From: Protula sp. h YS-2021
Taxonomy: Eukaryota; Annelida; Polychaeta; Sabellida; Serpulidae
Length of the DNA stretch: 64,000 nt
Reading direction: 5' to 3'
NCBI GenBank assembly: GCA_949752745.1
Contig: OX457032.1
Span: 16,470,720 to 16,534,719, forward strand
The notes beneath the pieces are model-generated. The model worked only from the letters and a program-made list of their open reading frames with translations. It had not been told where the DNA came from and ran no database searches. Both the position numbers and the translations under genes were made by a program. This document shows positions 59,253-64,000 of this stretch, piece after piece; position 1 is the first letter of the stretch; every line of letters begins with the position of its first letter.

Positions 59253-60002
59253 TCAGTACAAAATTATTATTTGACCACACAAATTGTGTGCCATAATTTA
59301 TAATTAGGCCATTTATGTGATACATCCTTTCTCAAATATGTGATATACCATTTGCACGAGTCATGTGCCGAGATCGGTAAAATTGAGATAAATGGCACGA
59401 TTTATTATAGGAACTATGCTTCAAGTGCCATCTTGGACTAATATCTCATAGCTTGAAATATTACCATGGTAGATAAACTAGAGGCCCTTATGCACTCATT
59501 CGGGGCCCGGTAATAACAATTTCCAGTGAGACAGTGCACTTCTGGAAAGAGGTCCTAAAAATGCAATGCAGACTATGTTGACTGGCTATATAGCCAGTCA
59601 ACACTTCAGACACGAAGTTGCTCGGAATCATGCCCTGGGCATTTTGGTTTACTTGGAACCCGTGTCTGAGAATTTTCTGTAACTTATCATTTTCTTACTT
59701 ACTACTGTACAAGGCAAGAAATATTCAAACTGAACAACCGATCGTAATTAGTTAAATTTCAAATCAGTCTTTTAGCTGAAGAAGATTTTCATTACTTATA
59801 CGAGTAATGGGATAGTCCCAGATGACTCTTGCTTCCCAGCAAGAGTCAGAGTTCCTATAATTTATCTTGTCATTGATCTCAATTTTGCCAATCTCGGCGC
59901 AGGACTGGGGCGTTATTTTAGAAAGGGCGCATCACATTAATAACCCAATTATAAATTATGGTGCGCAATTTTTATGGTCAAATAACAATTTTGTAATGAG
60001 AA
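59253..60002. mobile_element. Foldback (long inverted repeat) element
   Basis: The left arm (about 59253-59430) and right arm (about 59840-60000) are imperfect inverted copies. 'acaaaattattatttgacca' on the left matches the complement of 'tggtcaaataacaattttgt' on the right; 'gtgccataatttataattag' matches 'ccaattataaattatggtgc'; 'gccgagatcggtaaaattga' matches 'tcaattttgccaatctcggc'. There is no coding frame. This is the structure of a foldback MITE. Confidence 0.75.
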
Positions 60003-60840
60003 AAATAGAAGTTTTCTTCAGATCAGAATATAGACTCTCCCATTATTGCACACAACAATGAATTTGCAGTTGCAAAACCACTTTTTACTCCACTTTGGTA
60101 GTTTGGCCGAGGTCGAAAATAGCGCGCCAGGATACTTCTCAGTGTGCTTTTTAAAAAGAAGGCATGCTACTCCGAACCTCGGTGTCCTGGAATGTGACCC
60201 GAAAGACCAGAGCCTTGAAAATTGAGATCAATGGTCATTTCTATTACAGGAACTGTGACCCTTTCTGACCTAGGAATATAGAAAGGGTCCACTGTGACTA
60301 GTAATGGGAATGTCACAATGACTTGTAGTTACAGTGATATTAACGAAAACATTTTTTTCCCATTTCGAGGTTTGTTCAAGTTCATGTTTATCTCCTTGTG
60401 GACCAGATATACTCGTTCGGATTATGGATGATTGGCCCGTTAAAAGAGATTTTTATTACCGGGCCCCTAATGAGCGCATGGGGGCCTCCAGTTTATTGAA
60501 TAGATACCTACAGATAAGGGGAATTTAATTTAAACTCGGCATTTCGAACTTTGTTTGTTTATTTACCATTTGACAGGTCTGACCCAATTTGCATCGCATT
60601 GAAATGACTATAGACAGCACAGTGGTCTAAACAAATAAGTAGTTTTAACGGTTGCGGGAAAATATGAGCTCACTATTTTGCCCATTTTTTATATTTTTTA
60701 TTTTTATTTGTAACATTAAGACGTTGTGAAGACTAATTACTCTTTAAAATATTTCGCTATGACGCTTAGATAGCCAAACAGAGCAGAAATCAACCCCGTT
60801 TAGTATCAGATACCTCCATGTACTGTGACGCCGCCGATGG
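60003..60840. other. Fragments related to the adjacent foldback element
   Basis: 'ttaccgggcccctaatgagc' at about 60456 is an approximate inverse of 'gcactcattcggggcccggt' at 59491, so the inverted-repeat relationships extend beyond the main element and suggest nested or repeated insertions. No gene was seen. Confidence 0.45.
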
Positions 60841-60854
60841 CTGTCCGTAAAGGT

Positions 60855-61015
60855 TAATTGTAGTCACCCAAGTAACAGGTTTCATCATCACCCCAATACA
60901 GAAGACCGGTGTGGACTCGTTGCCTGTACATGGAGTCGTACTTCATGTAGTAGGTGAAGGGATAATGCTGACACATGCTGATGAATCTGCACTGTTTTAC
61001 GGCTTCAGGGGATTC
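60855..61015 (-). pseudogene. Possible retroelement gag-like relic
   Basis: One minus-strand frame, open for about 53 codons before a TAA, reads QCRFISMCQHYPFTYYMKYD followed by SMYRQRVHTGLLYWGDDETC and YLGDYN. The pattern of aromatic residues, 'Y-x-x-Y-D-x-x-x-R' and a later 'W-G-D-D', resembles gag-type proteins of DIRS and Ty3 elements as I remember them. No start codon and no flanking continuation were found, so this is a fragment at most. Confidence 0.3.
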
Positions 61016-62189
61016 GAAAGCACCAGAGTGTTAGAGCATCTCGTATATGCGGGAGTGCCCGATTGCCTATAGCTATTACGTCGTCTATTTGCGTTTCTTG
61101 GTCGTCTATCTCAAGAAGACAACGTTTACATTTCTGTGTGCTGTAGGCACAATTTCCTCACTCCTGGTACCAAGCTAAGGGCCGCAGTAGTCCTGAACAG
61201 AAAAAGGTTTATTGTGACCAGACTATGTTTTGTGAGCCAGGGGTCTTCTTCGGGGACCCACGAAAGGCTGCGACGGGCCCTTTTCATGCGGAAAGTCGAT
61301 CAACTTTACATAGGGAAGGGGTCTATGGCTCTGTGTCAGATGGCGGCATGTCACTTTATCTCGGAACTTTGGATCTCTCCCCGCTGCCTTCTATACCTGT
61401 CAATTTGCAAAGTGCCGCTTAAATATTTGCTGTTTCGCGAAGAGCTTCAGGATGTTACAAGCAACACCATCAATAAGGAAGAGGCTCTATATATGGAATT
61501 TTAATTTCAAAACTATCGGCTTGTTGACTACGAAGGCATAATTATGGGATTTCCAATATATTAAGATTCGTTATCGCCATCCATATAAACAATTTGCGGG
61601 ATATTGCCCTAAATGTCAACATTGAACGGGTCACCCTGTTCTTGTGTTCACAATACATTGTCAACCAGTCGCAATAATCACCATCGGTACAGTGTTATCA
61701 CCTGACCCATCCGTTCCTTAGTCATCGCTATCCGATAATCAGAATTTTTTACCGCCCACTTTGCATGGTTATGAGGGATCAAATTCAAGGTAATTTTACT
61801 ACTTTTGAATGCCATTTATCTTTAGTAGTATCTGTATTTATACTGTAAATTTCATCTTATTTTGTTTGCGGATTACGGTTTGCTTATTTTGCTGATTTCT
61901 GTATGTAGAAGTTTTCAGTTTTGACAAAACAACTTTAGTCAGGTGAATGCTTCCTGACGATCATGAAATTTCATGTGGATTACAGGTAATTTACATTGAA
62001 GTGATTTTTGAGCGATTCGAGAGATTTTTAGAAATCCTTTTCCGAGGGCTTTCCTCATTGTCAGCATCTAGTTCGCATCGAGCAAACAGGAGAGGTTAAG
62101 CTTCCCAGCGTCTTACTTCCATACTACTAGGGTAATTGGGCATGCAGTTGAAGTCACCATGGTGAGCTTGAATCTTTCACGTTTTATTG
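61016..62189. other. No gene recognised
   Basis: Two overlapping plus-strand frames at 61136-61504 have no family resemblance. The composition changes from GC-balanced (61000-61450) to AT-rich. I could not assign any element. Confidence 0.35.
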
Positions 62190-63110
62190 CAGCGACTTTT
62201 CCTTGGGAGGGTTGCAAAAACGCTCTCTTTTCTCTCTTCTTGTGTTAGTATTGGCAGAGTTGGTGCATTGGTACGGCTTCACACAGCGCCGAATAGTAGA
62301 TGTACTGGGTGCGGACTCTAGTAGTCGTCCACATAGTTGTCATAGCAGTGGCGTATCTCTAGCGGGTACGCCATCTCAACGCTATGTTGGATCGTTGCAT
62401 GGGCGACACCGTAAATGCCTAGTCAATGTATCACTGTACAAGGTTCCCTCTAGCCGTCTCAGAGGTATACAGCTTGAGCAGGGGTTGTTGTGTTAGTTTT
62501 TACGTGAACTACTATAAGTTCTGTTGTGCATCGACTTTGGAACGATCTCGTGATTTCGTCACAACAGCGACCCGTTACACTGGGCCTTGTTTTTATTTAT
62601 ACGCTCGTGTCAGGGCAGCACGCTGTCATGACCCGTGACTGACAAGTTGGTCATGTGTTGCGTCGAGGATTCCACGGTCACGTGGTTAGTAGCAATACGC
62701 TCAGATATTGGGTCTGGCACGGGTCGAACAAGAGGCGGGTAGTCCGTGTTTCCAGTCGTGCATGCATTGGCTTGTGACTGTCATGATCCGTCACGGTGAC
62801 GGGTAGCTGCTGTCACGGGTCGTGACTATGGGGCGGGTCGTGGCTGTGACGAGTCTTTACTGTGACGGGTCGTCGATGCCACGGGTCCTACACGCAGCGG
62901 AGACGTATGTGACGGGGCGGTATTGAACCATGCAAAGACTCGATAAGTGTCGGGTCGTGCTTCTGACGAGTAGCTCGGGTAGTGTCTTGATCACGTATTA
63001 ACCTGGCTGTATCGACTTTGTATCACTGTTTTCAAGGTTTTGATGCCATTTTCACTGATAAAGTTGTGTCGTGTCTTGTGTTAAAGACTACATTTGCTAG
63101 TCATTTCTGT
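62190..63110 (+). repeat. Second copy of the repeat class found at 1-2640
   Basis: 'cgacttttccttgggagggt' at 62191 matches 'caacttttccttggaaaggc' at 1469. The following 'gtgacgggtcg' and 'gtcacgggtcgt' words repeat densely at 62600-62960, and 'tatcactgttttcaaggttt' at 63021 matches 'tatcactgttttcaatgttt' at 1300. Order and orientation are the same as at the left edge. Confidence 0.7.
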
Positions 63111-63315
63111 TTTTGACAAGTAATCGACCCTGGACTGCTATGCACACGTCAAACGGACCCATAATCTACACACAAGAAGCACGGCATGTTAGCCTTGCTG
63201 GGATGTACAAACTTGTAATCTGTTCAGTCATACTTGGACGACTCACTGTTTTCTTTTCTGCTACAGAGAGAGAGAGAGAGACAGACAGAGACAGAGACAG
63301 AGAGACAGAAAGAGA

Positions 63316-63349
<34 letters not shown>

Positions 63350-64000
63350 CAGAGAGAGAGAGAGAGCTGACTCGTTTGTGATCCACAGGCCTAATCTTTC
63401 TAGAAGTGAAAAGCCATCAGTGTAGCAAGAGCCCGTGTCGACGACTTTGATTGACAAATCAGACACTGATGCTTCAGTCAAATCGAAAAAAGCCGAAACC
63501 ACCCACTCTTGTGCCTGTTACCTCGTTGATCTCCATCAGGTGGACGTCACGTCAGCGATGGGGAGGAGCATTGAGAGATCGACAGATCCTATTCAGTCTG
63601 TGTTCTCGACTCCGGTGTTGTCGAATGCTTCATATAGTGACTTGACAATTGAAATCAACGCAACTGTACAGGAAGTTATTATTCCGGATTTGATATTTTT
63701 CCTTCGAGGTCCAAATTGCGTTAGCAGTACGACAAGTTTTTGCTAGTACAGAGTCTCGTTCTTTGCAGAACTTATCTCCTCTAAAGATGTTTGTTATAAG
63801 TATCAATCTGCAACCGGACACATTGAGTCTTGCATAGGACGAAGAGCTCAAGGTACATCGAGATCTGACGTCAAAGCCTAGGTCGGTAGCCTCAGCCACA
63901 TCACATCTTGTTGAGGCTTCTACAGCGGTGATTACCACGGAACCTCCCCTATGGTTGATGCACCCCTACACAGCCTTAACGGCAAAGACGCCTAGGGCTC
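63111..64000 (+). other. Continuation of the right-edge repetitive element
   Basis: This stretch includes a (GA)n-rich microsatellite at 63262-63366. By position it corresponds to 2640-3600 of the left copy, which precedes the reverse transcriptase relic, so it may be the 5' or gag part of the same element family running out of the window. The open frame at 63435-63746 (AMGRSIERSTDPIQS region) has no recognised domain. Confidence 0.35.

Noticed and set aside
63224..63502. Minus-strand frame rich in SLSLSL and plus-strand frame rich in ERERER
   Set aside because: These are translations of the (GA)n microsatellite.

Overview
The window is animal nuclear DNA. Both recognisable genes are split into many short exons with GT-AG introns, CpG is not depleted, and the introns are rich in homopolymer runs, microsatellites and transposon debris. 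A marine invertebrate, probably a lophotrochozoan such as a mollusc, fits best. That is inference: no species-diagnostic gene was identified.

Layout. 1-2640 is a tandem, motif-rich repeat. 3600-4375 is a decayed retrotransposon with DIRS-like reverse transcriptase and RNase H segments. 5022-27152 (+) is a complete NUP210 (gp210) gene, the single-pass membrane nucleoporin: 41 coding exons that join without a frame break into 1,922 residues. 27153-32720 is the tail-to-tail space between two convergent genes and holds a 1,125-bp inverted-repeat transposon with a 9-bp target duplication. 52864-32721 (-) is the second gene: 18 coding exons that join in frame into a predicted 2,987-residue protein. 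Its parts are an N-terminal SEC14 (CRAL-TRIO-like) domain, a spectrin-like helical region, about 2,100 mostly disordered residues, and a complete actin domain of 377 residues at the C terminus. 53-64 kb has no convincing gene. It holds interspersed repeats, a foldback element, a possible retroelement gag relic, and at the right edge a relative of the repeat that opens the window.

Two results stand out. The first is the SEC14-spectrin-disordered-actin fusion. Its joint is supported by matching splice sites and phases and by the lack of an in-frame ATG in the first actin exon, but an alternative two-gene reading exists and is recorded. The second is that eight exon edges in the two genes have been tandemly duplicated together with coding sequence, so that copied donor or acceptor sites, or in one case the stop codon, sit beside the real ones. 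The intron between the NUP210 membrane exon and its tail has such an array at both ends.

Exon boundaries were set by reading translations, splice consensus and phase by eye, with comparison to family knowledge. No alignment, database search or transcript data was available.
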